Shown here piece after piece: positions 27,072 to 34,324 of a stretch of 64,000 nucleotides of DNA; the stretch's first letter is position 1, and every line of letters begins with the position of its first letter. A model generated the notes under the pieces. The model saw only the letters and a program-made list of their open reading frames with translations, was not told where the DNA came from and made no database searches. Location: the NCBI GenBank assembly GCA_944383265.1, contig CALWOX010000002.1, positions 1-64,000 of the forward strand. Direction: 5' to 3'. This DNA is from an uncultured Lachnospiraceae bacterium. GTDB lineage: Bacteria > Bacillota > Clostridia > Lachnospirales > Lachnospiraceae. Made by a program: the position numbers and the translations under genes.

Positions 27072-27700
27072 ATGATGATTACAAAAGCCCTTCAGGCACT
27101 GTTTTCGGAAAATCGAATCTTTTGTTCAGAAGCCGATTTTCAGTTTGCATTGGCCTGGAAAATAAAAGAACTAAATCCCGCAGCTGATATAAGACTTGAG
27201 TATATTCCCTGGCTATTCGATAAAAATATGCATATTGATATAGTTGTATTTATTGACGGGCAGATGATACCTGTCGAATTAAAATACAAAACAAAAGGAT
27301 TTATAGGTACTGTAGGTAAAGAAAGTGTTTATTTGAAAGATCAAAGCGCACAGGATTTGGGACGATATGATTTTCTTCATGATGTTCAGAGAATGGAGAA
27401 AATTACATACAGTAGGATATATCCTATAAAAAAGCATACTCAATTTTATTGACAAATGATCAGAACTATTGGGAGATACCCGGCCCAAGGAAACGGGAAA
27501 GGAATGATGAAGAATTCCGAATCCATGAAGGTACGGTTATACATGGAGAAAAAAATTGGAAATCAGGAACAGGTAGCAGTACGAAAAAATACAGAGAGGA
27601 ACCTATAATACTTAGAGGGACATACACTATTAAATGGAATGACTATATACCGATCTTGGCTTGTCCCTTTAAGTTCACAATCGTTGAAACTGATCGCTGA
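27072..27700 (+). pseudogene. PD-(D/E)XK nuclease-like protein broken by a frameshift
   Basis: First part: ATG 27072, preceded by GAGGTGG, encodes SEADFQFALAWKIKE and then a probable nuclease core, HIDIVVFIDGQMIPVELKYK (Asp...Glu-x-Lys). Its frame stops at 27452. A second open frame that covers the same region continues with LTNDQNYWEIPGP and runs to 27700. Both halves fit one ~205-residue family of uncharacterised clostridial proteins, so a one-base slip near the A6 run at about 27425-27431 is likely. An ATACC/GGTAT inverted repeat lies 50-70 bp upstream. It is paired with the broken winged-helix gene, so the two may be remains of one defence-like or toxin-antitoxin-like unit. Confidence 0.6.
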
Positions 27701-27897
27701 TGTTACACAATAATATTTCTTAAAGAATTGCAACCTTTTATTCTGAAGTGACCCTGGTTCTTAAGATACTGCCCCATCAATGGCCTGTGTTTACCACAAA
27801 TTTATCCGGGTTTAACTTTCAAACGGTAGCAAGGCCGTCGCCTGAAATATATAATAAATTCTGGTGATTGTATGCAAACCGAGAGGAGGTGCGGACG

Positions 27898-28671
27898 GTG
27901 GATAATTCGACGGCATTTTGGAGTATTATATTCCCGACAATTTTGCCTTTTATATTGATTATTATGCTGTTCCTGCTGTGGCGTGTCGTAAAGTGGCGTA
28001 AACGCCGGGAGTGGAAATATATAACGGCCCGTGTTCTCCGTATTGATGCAATCGAGAAAAGGGACAGCTGTGGGGTTCTGGAGCCTCGGCGGTACAAGAT
28101 TGATATTGTATTCCAATGGCAGGGTACAGACCGGTACCGAAGTTGGACGTTCCCACGCATATATGATCTCCCAAAAGCGGGTGATATCCTTCAGCTGCGT
28201 TATCATCCGAAGAAGGAAGATTTACAACTCGTCATGAGTCCGGCTGAAAAGCGTGAAGTCAGGCATGCCCGCCTGTTATTTTTGGCTGTTCTCGGCATAT
28301 TTGTTTTTGCAGTACCGGTATTGACCGGTTTACTTTTCTATTGTTTGCCGCATGGTCTTACTCTCTCCGGAAGCTCACAGTGGCTGCTTCTTGCGGTGAC
28401 GTTTCCTGTAATATTCCTGATCGTGCGTATTTACAGAGTCCGCCGCCTTCGCCGCAAAATCGAGACAGGGGCACTTTGGCCTATTACTGTTCAAGTCCAA
28501 GGCTTCCGTAAAGACAGTGAGGGCGAGATCCATGCCTTCTGCGTCGTTAGTTTCAACGGTCGGGAAAAAGAAGTCACCCTGCCCATTACTCCCGGCAAGA
28601 ATTATAAAGTCGGACAGCAGGTTACCGTTTATGTAAATCCGAATAGCGGTGAGGTCATTTGCCCAAACTGA
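27898..28671 (+). CDS. DUF3592-like membrane protein
   Basis: 257-residue protein with a transmembrane helix at about 8-30, a soluble beta-rich segment, two further helices between about 125 and 180, and a second soluble segment. The segment with YKIDIVFQWQ, then GDILQLRYHPKKEDLQLV, matches the DUF3592 pattern; the C-terminal GQQVTVYVNPNSGEVI is a second copy of the same idea. GTG 27898 is chosen because GGAGGTGC precedes it. Codon use is unlike the rest of the window (many CGT/CGC/CGG Arg and few AGA/AGG), which points to acquisition. Function unknown; it forms a pair with the next gene. Confidence 0.7.
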   Translation: MDNSTAFWSIIFPTILPFILIIMLFLLWRVVKWRKRREWKYITARVLRIDAIEKRDSCGVLEPRRYKIDIVFQWQGTDRYRSWTFPRIYDLPKAGDILQLRYHPKKEDLQLVMSPAEKREVRHARLLFLAVLGIFVFAVPVLTGLLFYCLPHGLTLSGSSQWLLLAVTFPVIFLIVRIYRVRRLRRKIETGALWPITVQVQGFRKDSEGEIHAFCVVSFNGREKEVTLPITPGKNYKVGQQVTVYVNPNSGEVICPN

Positions 28672-28734
28672 TGTGCATGTCCCGGGACGGCAGATCTTTG
28701 GCGCCCATGTCATGTAAGGAGATTGGGAAACCGG

Positions 28735-29154
28735 ATGAGGAAAAATGATATGGTTTTTACTGTTTTTGTTATTGTTACAGTTTTCTCTGCTTTAGCAGGT
28801 ACATTTCTGATATATTCCGGGCTCAAAGATGCAAAAGCCTGTTCTGCATGCACCATCGGAAAAGTAGTGGAGATCCGGTGTACATCTTCAGCGGATGGAG
28901 ATTCGTATGCCCCGGTTGTGGAATTTGCGGCAAACGGCCGAATCATACAGGCCTGCGCACGGACCCGAAAGGGTGTTGTCAGGAACCGGGTCCCGTATCA
29001 GGTTGGGGACTCCGTTCAAATAAGGTACAATCCGGAACGTCCACAAACATTTATCATTCCTGGATATGATGTTAATATGAAGGTGATTCTTGGAATCGGT
29101 GATCTTGCCGCGGCAATCATCCTGATACTTGCAATCTGCATTCTGTTTATATAA
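28735..29154 (+). CDS. DUF3592-like small membrane protein
   Basis: 139-residue protein with a helix at each end (about 6-25 and 115-137) and a soluble middle containing YAPVVEFAANGR and GDSVQIRYNPERPQTFII, the DUF3592 signature. It is a shorter relative of the preceding protein and shares its CGN-type arginine codons. The ribosome binding site is AAGGAG 12 nt before ATG 28735; the TTG at 28723 is too close to it. Role unknown. Confidence 0.7.
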   Translation: MRKNDMVFTVFVIVTVFSALAGTFLIYSGLKDAKACSACTIGKVVEIRCTSSADGDSYAPVVEFAANGRIIQACARTRKGVVRNRVPYQVGDSVQIRYNPERPQTFIIPGYDVNMKVILGIGDLAAAIILILAICILFI

Positions 29155-29227
29155 TAATCGGCGTTTAACCTGACAGCCAATCATCCCATCTATACGTCAT
29201 ATATGCCAAAGAAAACCGCCTGCCCCA

Positions 29228-29280
29228 CAGACCGACAACTGCCCCTTATTGTGAACAGCATATGTCTGTGATGAAATTGA
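29228..29280 (+). repeat. Direct repeat carrying a promoter-like pair, copy 2
   Basis: Second copy of the 26384-26434 element, with TTGTGA (29249-29254), 17 nt, TGAAAT (29272-29277). It is followed within 20 bp by the second copy of the other promoter repeat (29297-29383), so two promoter modules that are separate at 25.3 and 26.4 kb are fused here. Confidence 0.7.
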
Positions 29281-29296
29281 GACTTATTATGTTAAT

Positions 29297-29383
29297 AAGA
29301 AAACGGGCAAAACTTAAAAGTTGCTTTGGTAGATTCGGTTTCATCTTTCAGTTATAATTATTTGAGAAATACAGGAGGTGACT
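29297..29383 (+). repeat. Promoter-bearing direct repeat, copy 2, without a gene
   Basis: Copy of 25311-25391 with TATAAT at 29353-29358 and AGGAGGTGACT at 29373-29383. No coding frame follows: the sequence continues straight into the 3' end of the oppositely oriented deaminase gene. This looks like a recombination or deletion scar that removed an XRE-type gene body. Confidence 0.8.
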
Positions 29384-29781
29384 TAGCCCTCAAATGTGTA
29401 TGAGAATGGGAGCAGCTCTTTCGCTTTGATTTTTGTATTTTGGCCCATAACTGAAAGAATGACTTCACACTCTGGCATATAATCATGCAGTATCTGGCGA
29501 CAGTTTCCACAAGGCGGTATGATTTCAGAACCATCCTTACCCCTTACCGCAACAACTGTATCAAAATCCCGTTCCCCTTGTGTGATGGCGGTTCCGATGG
29601 CAATTTGCTCCGCACAGGCACCATGTAGGGAGTACACATTGACACCGGTATATATTTTTCCGCTTTTACAACGGACTGCCGCCCCTACTGTATGATTTTC
29701 GTGGATTGCATCGTAATTTAGTCGTATGACCTTTTGCGCTTCTGCAATCAATTCATAATCTTTGTCGGTTAAAGATTGCAT
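29383..29781 (-). CDS. Cytidine deaminase family protein (blasticidin-S-deaminase-like)
   Basis: 132-residue zinc deaminase. The catalytic motif is HGACAEQIAIG, where the Cys and Glu act as zinc ligand and proton shuttle, and the second zinc motif is PPCGNCRQ. The compact size and the N-terminal YDAIHENHTVGAAVRCKSG fit the short tetrameric CDA/BSD group. ATG at 29781 is preferred over 29799 because AAGGATGG precedes it at good spacing. It stands alone in reverse orientation at the end of the accessory island and is probably cargo. A role in cytidine salvage or nucleoside-antibiotic resistance cannot be decided from sequence. Confidence 0.85.
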   Translation of the reverse strand: MQSLTDKDYELIAEAQKVIRLNYDAIHENHTVGAAVRCKSGKIYTGVNVYSLHGACAEQIAIGTAITQGERDFDTVVAVRGKDGSEIIPPCGNCRQILHDYMPECEVILSVMGQNTKIKAKELLPFSYTFEG

Positions 29782-30071
29782 GATACCCCATCCTTCCATG
29801 AGAGTTTTTTCAGTATAGCATAGCCTTGTGAAGTTTTCTATCTCAATAATGTAACAGGGTAAAATTATTATTTATTACCCTTATTTTAAGGGTTAAATAA
29901 TATTCTGAAGCAAAATAGAATATAAAAGCTCAACCTGTTGCAATATGCTGCCTCCCGGATTATTATATGGTATAAGATTTTTTTGCAAAAAATTCCCTTT
30001 AAGCATTTCTTTTCAAAAGATTTCAGTTTATATAAAATTCTAAATTATTAAGAATACAGGACATAGAACAT
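29782..30071. other. AT-rich intergenic region with short hairpin
   Basis: Between divergent genes. ACCCTTATTTTAAGGGT (about 29877-29893) is a 6-bp hairpin inside a run of AT-rich inverted repeats. I see no ORF and no convincing -35/-10 pair for either gene. Confidence 0.4.
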
Positions 30072-30866
30072 ATGATTTTATATTTTTCAGGAACAGGAAA
30101 CAGCAGATATGCGGCAAGACGAATTGGCGAAGGCACAGGAGATGAGATAATTGATCTTTTTGGAATGATAAAAAGCCATGACTATAATGATACAGAGCTT
30201 CATTCGGACACACCTTGGGTGATAGTTACTCCAACATATGCTTGGCGTATTCCCCGCATTGTTGACGAGCTGCTTAAAAAGCTCAGCCTTACAGGAAACA
30301 AAAGGATATATTTTGTGATGACCTGCGGAGACAGTATAGGAAATGCCGGGAAATATCTTAAGGCATTGTCGGCTGAAAAGAGCATGATATACTCGGGCTG
30401 CTATGAACTTGTCATGCCTGAGAACTATATTGCCATGTTTAAGACTCCCGAAAAAAGTGAGGCCTTGGAGATAATAAAGAGAGCGAAGCCTGAGATCGAT
30501 AAGATAATTGAAATGTTAAAAGCGGGAAAGGAATTCCCCGAAAGGCATATCACGTTTGCGGGGAAAATATGTAGCGGATTCATAAACGATATGTTCTATC
30601 CTGCATTTGTGCATGCGAAGAAGTTTTACACTACAGATAAATGTATATCCTGTGGAAAATGCGAAAGAGTATGCCCGCTTAATAACATACGCCTTGTTGA
30701 TGGAAGGCCTTTGTGGGCTGATAATTGTACTCACTGCATGGCGTGTATATCAAAATGTCCCGGGGAGGCGATAGAGTACGGAAAACACAGCCGCGGGTTG
30801 CCGAGATATGTGTTTCCTGAGTCTGTGACTTCTCCTGATGTTCAGGATAATTCAGTACAAGGTTAA
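30072..30866 (+). CDS. EFR1-type ferrodoxin (flavodoxin domain plus two 4Fe-4S clusters)
   Basis: 264 residues. The N-terminal flavodoxin-like domain begins ILYFSGTGNSRYAA, an FMN phosphate-binding loop. A C-terminal bacterial ferredoxin domain carries two cluster motifs: CISCGKCERVCP and CTHCMACISKCP. This fusion is the EFR1 family common in gut clostridia. It presumably shuttles electrons for an unidentified reductase. It stands alone before a bidirectional terminator. Confidence 0.9.
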   Translation: MILYFSGTGNSRYAARRIGEGTGDEIIDLFGMIKSHDYNDTELHSDTPWVIVTPTYAWRIPRIVDELLKKLSLTGNKRIYFVMTCGDSIGNAGKYLKALSAEKSMIYSGCYELVMPENYIAMFKTPEKSEALEIIKRAKPEIDKIIEMLKAGKEFPERHITFAGKICSGFINDMFYPAFVHAKKFYTTDKCISCGKCERVCPLNNIRLVDGRPLWADNCTHCMACISKCPGEAIEYGKHSRGLPRYVFPESVTSPDVQDNSVQG

Positions 30867-30933
30867 AACAACAAAGTAATAAAATAAATACCGCAAGAAT
30901 CAAAATAACAAGACTTAAAATAATATATTAAAA

Positions 30934-30980
30934 AGGACGGGGACCACAGCACATCAGCACCGGATTCCGTCCTCTTTTTT
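30934..30980. terminator. Bidirectional terminator between EFR1 gene and purC
   Basis: AGGACGG (30934-30940) pairs with CCGTCCT (30967-30973). CTTTTTT follows on the plus strand and an equivalent T-run follows on the minus strand, so it serves both convergent genes. Confidence 0.85.
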
Positions 30981-31035
30981 ATTCATATAAATATAATTTA
31001 CAGCTTAATATAATTCAAATCCTGTCGAAGCTTTC

Positions 31036-31899
31036 TTACTGAAGCTTCTCCCCTGTGATCATCTCATAGCACTGCATATACTTATCAATGACCTTCTGAA
31101 CCACATCCTCGGGAAGAGTCCAATTGCTGTCGGGATTTGCCTTGAGCCAGTCACGGGCATACTGCTTATCAAATGAAGGCTGACTGTGTCCGGGCTCATA
31201 TATGTCAGCTGCCCAGAAGCGTGAGCTGTCTGGAGTGAGCATCTCGTCACCAAGTACTATGTTTCCGTTCTCATCAAGTCCGAACTCAAACTTTGTGTCG
31301 GCAATGATTATTCCGCGGCTCCTTGCGTAGTCAGCACACTTTGTATAGAGAGCAATAGTATAATCGCGAAGCTTTGACGCATACTCCTCGCCCTTTCCGG
31401 GATAATATTTCTCAAGGTGAGCAATGCTCTCCTCATAAGAGATATTCTCATCGTGTTCTCCAAGTTCAGCCTTTGTTGAAGGAGTATAGATAGGCTCGGG
31501 AAGCTTATCGGATTCCTTAAGCCCCTCGGGAAGCTTTATTCCGCAGACTGTACCATTCTTCTGATAGCTTGCCCAGCCGCTTCCTGTAATGTATCCTCTT
31601 ACGATGCACTCAACAGGAAGCATGTTCAGCTTTTTACACATCATGCTGTTTCCGTCGAACTCGGGCTTATGAAAGAACTCGGGCATATCCTTTACATCAG
31701 TTGATATCATGTGGTTGGGAAGGATGTCCTTTGTCATATTAAACCAGAACTTTGACATCTGGGTAAGGACTGTACCCTTCTTTGTAACTACGTTGTTAAG
31801 GATAACATCAAAACAACTGATCCTGTCTGTGGCAACCATTATCAGATTGTCACCGTTATCATAGATCTCACGCACTTTTCCCTCTTTTATCGGTTTCAT
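31036..31899 (-). CDS. purC: Phosphoribosylaminoimidazole-succinocarboxamide synthase
   Basis: SAICAR synthetase, step 7 of de novo purine synthesis. Visible family features on the minus strand are KVREIYDNGDNLIMVATDRISCFD at the N-terminus, ECIVRGYITGSGWASY and the metal/ATP segment IADTKFEFGLDENGN. Length 287 residues is normal. Unlike in many bacteria it is not inside a purine operon here; neighbours are unrelated. ACGAGGTAA precedes the ATG on the minus strand. Confidence 0.95.
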   Translation of the reverse strand: MKPIKEGKVREIYDNGDNLIMVATDRISCFDVILNNVVTKKGTVLTQMSKFWFNMTKDILPNHMISTDVKDMPEFFHKPEFDGNSMMCKKLNMLPVECIVRGYITGSGWASYQKNGTVCGIKLPEGLKESDKLPEPIYTPSTKAELGEHDENISYEESIAHLEKYYPGKGEEYASKLRDYTIALYTKCADYARSRGIIIADTKFEFGLDENGNIVLGDEMLTPDSSRFWAADIYEPGHSQPSFDKQYARDWLKANPDSNWTLPEDVVQKVIDKYMQCYEMITGEKLQ

Positions 31900-31933
31900 A
31901 CAAATTACCTCGTTCTACTAAATTTTAAAAGGA

Positions 31934-31961
31934 ATTTTAACACAAGCATATTCTTTCACAA
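31934..31961 (-). promoter_or_regulatory. Candidate promoter of purC
   Basis: On the minus strand TTGTGA (31956-31961), a 16-nt spacer and TAAAAT (31934-31939) lie about 35-60 bp upstream of the purC start. Confidence 0.6.
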
Positions 31962-32183
31962 TTCTTATTAATAATCAAGAGAAAAAAGTAAAAGAGGTAA
32001 AAATGAATAAAATATTCAAATACAATAACGGTACATAAAACTTATAAAGAAAGCTTATAATTATTTTTGAATTATAAGAAAACTTAATAAATCTGAATTA
32101 AGGTTTTATTTATCAAATCCGGATGGTATACTCAAAGCCTGTCAAATTATTAATAAATATTAATATTACTTATGGAGGGATTT

Positions 32184-33476
32184 ATGAAAAAGCAGGCATT
32201 ATCATGCTTACTTGCAGTGTCCATGCTCACACCTGCTCTTGCAGGTTGCCACGACAGCGGCAATGAGAAGGCGGCAGTCTCAAACGAGGCCATAGGATAT
32301 GACCCGGAGGAAGCCGTAAAGGACTTTGAGTTCGGTGAGCTTAATGATACTGAGAAGGATTACACCATTGAGATGGCGTACAATAACTGTGACCACATGG
32401 TTGCGGCTATAATAGGCGAGGAGAGCGGTCTCTATGATGCTCTTGGCCTTAAGATCAATGTCACAAAGTCGGGAGAGACCTTAAAGGGACTGACCTCGGG
32501 ACAGGTAGACGTTGGCTATAACGGAATAGAGGGAGTTATTCTTGCTGTAAATCAGGGTGCTCCTCTTTTTATGGCTGCGGCTAACCACCTTGGAGGCTCT
32601 GAGTATCTGGTTGTTTCAAATGACATAACCGATCCGTCACAGATAGAGGGAAAAACCCTTGCAATAGATGCTGAGTGCAATATCAATCCCCAGTGGCTCA
32701 ACTGGTGTGCGGAATACGGCTTCTCGGATCAGCCGAGTGATTACAACATAGTAAACATGGGCGCTCAGGACGCCATGGTAGCTTTGAAGGCCGGTCAGAT
32801 AGACGGCTTCAAGACCTGAGATCCTTACGCATCCAAATGCGAGTTCGATGGTATCGGACATATAATGGCGACCAGCTGGGGCGCAGCAGATATTAACAGT
32901 GAATCAAAAGCGGACGAGTGGGGAATGTGCTGTATATATGCAATGTCAGAGGAATTCCATGAGAAGTGCCCAGAGCTTGCAAGAAGGCTTGTATATGCTC
33001 ATTCAAAGGCTATAGAGTTTATGTATACACATCCTTACAATGCGGCAATGATGTTTGCCGACGGATTTGATACCGACCCTTATGTGGCTCTTCGTACTAT
33101 ATATATGAAGACTGTTGCAGAGGGCCGCACGATCACATGGCAGTTTACAGAGCAGAATCTTGAGAACTATATTGAAAACTATACGAAGTTCCCTCAGATC
33201 CCCGAGGAGGAGATACCTCGTATAGATAATTTCCAGGATCTCCTTAATACAAACATTATAGGAGAAGCGGGAGTGGATGACTTTGACAGCTTCATAGCTT
33301 CCGAGGTCGATCCTGTATTTCCCATAGGTATGACCTTTGAGGACTGGTATAATAAGGCGAAGGAAGTGGACAACATTTCAGATGAGGATGCTGTAGACAT
33401 ATCTGATACAGCAACACCTTACCTCAATGAAAATCTTGAAAGCTCTGAAGCGGCAGAACAGACAGATATTATATAA
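32184..33476 (+). pseudogene. ABC transporter substrate-binding lipoprotein (SsuA/NMT1-like) with an in-frame TGA
   Basis: A lipoprotein signal peptide ends LAGC at about residue 23. The body fits the periplasmic-binding fold: LKINVTKSGETLKGLTSGQVDVGYNG and the DPYASKCEF region. The frame is interrupted once, by TGA at 32817-32819 after DGFKT, and continues without shift to TAA at 33476. In SsuA/NMT1 relatives this position is Trp (T-W-D-P-Y), so a TGG to TGA change is the likely lesion. TGA is an ordinary stop elsewhere in this window. No permease or ATPase gene is adjacent. Without readthrough the first part would be 211 residues. Start 32184 follows GGAGGG. Substrate class (sulfonate, pyrimidine precursor, etc.) is not resolvable. 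Confidence 0.8.
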
Positions 33477-33496
33477 GAATCAGATACAGACTGTAA

Positions 33497-33555
33497 TCCT
33501 ATATCAAAGCGTCGTCTTTACGTATAAAAACGGAAAACGCCGCTTTGACATAGGA
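33497..33555. terminator. Long inverted repeat after the binding-protein gene
   Basis: A 15-bp stem with one mismatch: TCCTATATCAAAGCG (33497-33511) and CGCTTTGACATAGGA (33541-33555), loop of 29 nt. There is no clear U-run, so it may be an RNA-stability or processing structure instead of a classic terminator. Confidence 0.5.
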
Positions 33556-33603
33556 TAAAGAAAAGCATAAAAAATAATAATTCGTTGACAATAAAAAATC
33601 ACT

Positions 33604-33631
33604 TTGAAAAAATTTTTTAATGTGCTATACT
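33604..33631 (+). promoter_or_regulatory. Promoter of tRNA-Ala
   Basis: TTGAAA (33604-33609), a 16-nt spacer, and TATACT (33626-33631), 10 nt before the tRNA 5' end. Confidence 0.7.
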
Positions 33632-33641
33632 TTCCCTGCAT

Positions 33642-33714
33642 GGGGCATTAGCGCAGTTGGGAGCGCGCCACACCGGCAGTGTGGAGGCCACGGGTTCAAG
33701 TCCCGTATGCTCCA
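33642..33714 (+). tRNA. tRNA-Ala, anticodon GGC, with C at position 33
   Basis: Complete cloverleaf: acceptor GGGGCAT/ATGCTCC with the G3-U70 wobble that identifies alanine tRNAs, D stem GCGC/GCGC, anticodon stem CCACA/TGTGG, T arm ACGGG-TTCAAGT-CCCGT, discriminator A. The anticodon loop is CCGGCAG with anticodon GGC at 33675-33677. Position 33 (33674) is C, where almost every tRNA has U. CCA is not encoded. It reads GCC codons (and GCU by wobble). Confidence 0.92.
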
Positions 33715-33866
33715 TCTTTTTATGGGAAAATTGCTATTCCACCCCACAAATTAACAAATTAAGGCCCGGTATTGCGAAAAATTATACCCTGCTATCAAAT
33801 ATTTATATATCTACATGTTATTTTGCGGACAAAAGACACGTTACATAAAATTACATCTGATAATTG
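33715..33866 (+). other. Gap after the tRNA
   Basis: The tRNA is followed by CTTTTTATGGG, a T-run that may end its transcript. The rest is AT-rich with no ORF, repeat or promoter that I can support before the TTGACA at 33867. Confidence 0.4.
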
Positions 33867-33895
33867 TTGACAGTGTATATGCTGTGTGCTATAAA
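33867..33895 (+). promoter_or_regulatory. Consensus sigma-A promoter of a small transcript
   Basis: Perfect -35 TTGACA (33867-33872), exactly 17 nt, then TATAAA (33890-33895). This is the best promoter in the window by consensus. Confidence 0.8.
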
Positions 33896-33901
33896 GGGGA
33901 A

Positions 33902-34070
33902 AACATAATAAAGCTGACTCCTGTATTTTCATGCAGGACTGAAAAGGATAGAGGAGCGGAATGCTAATAGTAGCTGAGACATTAAGGCTGGCACAGGCTG
34001 TCATATACCGGGCGGAGATTTAAGTTTATTCCACGAAGTGTTTCAAAAGACACTTCGTGTTTTTTGTTTC
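33902..34070 (+). ncRNA. Unassigned small RNA or leader RNA of about 165 nt
   Basis: Bounded by the TTGACA-N17-TATAAA promoter and a terminator, with no start codon/ribosome-binding-site pair and no frame of more than a few codons. A local helix, TCCTG with CAGGA at about 33917-33941, starts the transcript. The segment ATAGAGGAGCGG...AATAGTAGC resembles the P2 entrance of lysine riboswitches, but the remaining conserved lysine-box segments are absent. GACA/TGTC at about 33979-34002 may close another hairpin. It could be a free sRNA or a leader of the amidohydrolase gene 255 bp further on. Confidence 0.5.
34034..34066 (+). terminator. Terminator of the small transcript
   Basis: Ten-base-pair perfect stem CACGAAGTGT/ACACTTCGTG with loop TTCAAAAG and a T6 run, followed by GTTTC. 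Confidence 0.92.
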
Positions 34071-34186
34071 ATAAATCTTAAATGTAAGCGATACATGCTT
34101 CTTTCAAGATACGGAATGATATTCAACAGCCTTGTATTCTATGCTGTAAAAATATTCAGGAAAAAGTATCCTGAAATGAATCGTCT

Positions 34187-34324
34187 GTGAATCGTCCCTA
34201 TAAGGTATGGTTTTATCTTGTACTTATATATGTTATAATCGCCATAATGATAGGCCTCGCTGTTCCCGCTATCGGCCTTTTACTTTACGAAACGATATTT
34301 AAAAGACAGAAGGAGGAAAATTAA
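34187..34324 (+). CDS. Possible 45-residue single-span membrane protein
   Basis: A frame opening at GTG 34187 and closing at TAA 34322-34324, immediately before the amidohydrolase ATG, encodes a short basic head (NRPYK), a hydrophobic stretch VWFYLVLIYVIIAIMIGLAV followed by AIGLLLY, and a Lys-rich tail. This is a convincing single-pass topology. No strong ribosome binding site precedes the GTG. The end of this frame contains the AGGAGG used by the next gene, so the two could be translationally coupled. I do not recognise the family; it may be a partner of the amidohydrolase or a chance frame. Confidence 0.4.
   Translation: MNRPYKVWFYLVLIYVIIAIMIGLAVPAIGLLLYETIFKRQKEEN

Noticed and set aside
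25941-27700. An intact conjugative element
   Set aside because: Only scraps resembling such elements are seen; no integrase, relaxase or type IV secretion gene is present.
32817-32819. TGA read as selenocysteine or Trp in the binding protein
   Set aside because: No selenocysteine-type context or cysteine homologue at the position, and TGA is an ordinary stop in many genes of this window.
33902-34070. Assignment as a lysine riboswitch
   Set aside because: Only an AGAGGAGCG/AGTAG-like portion matches; the P3-P5 segments and the closing strand are not found.
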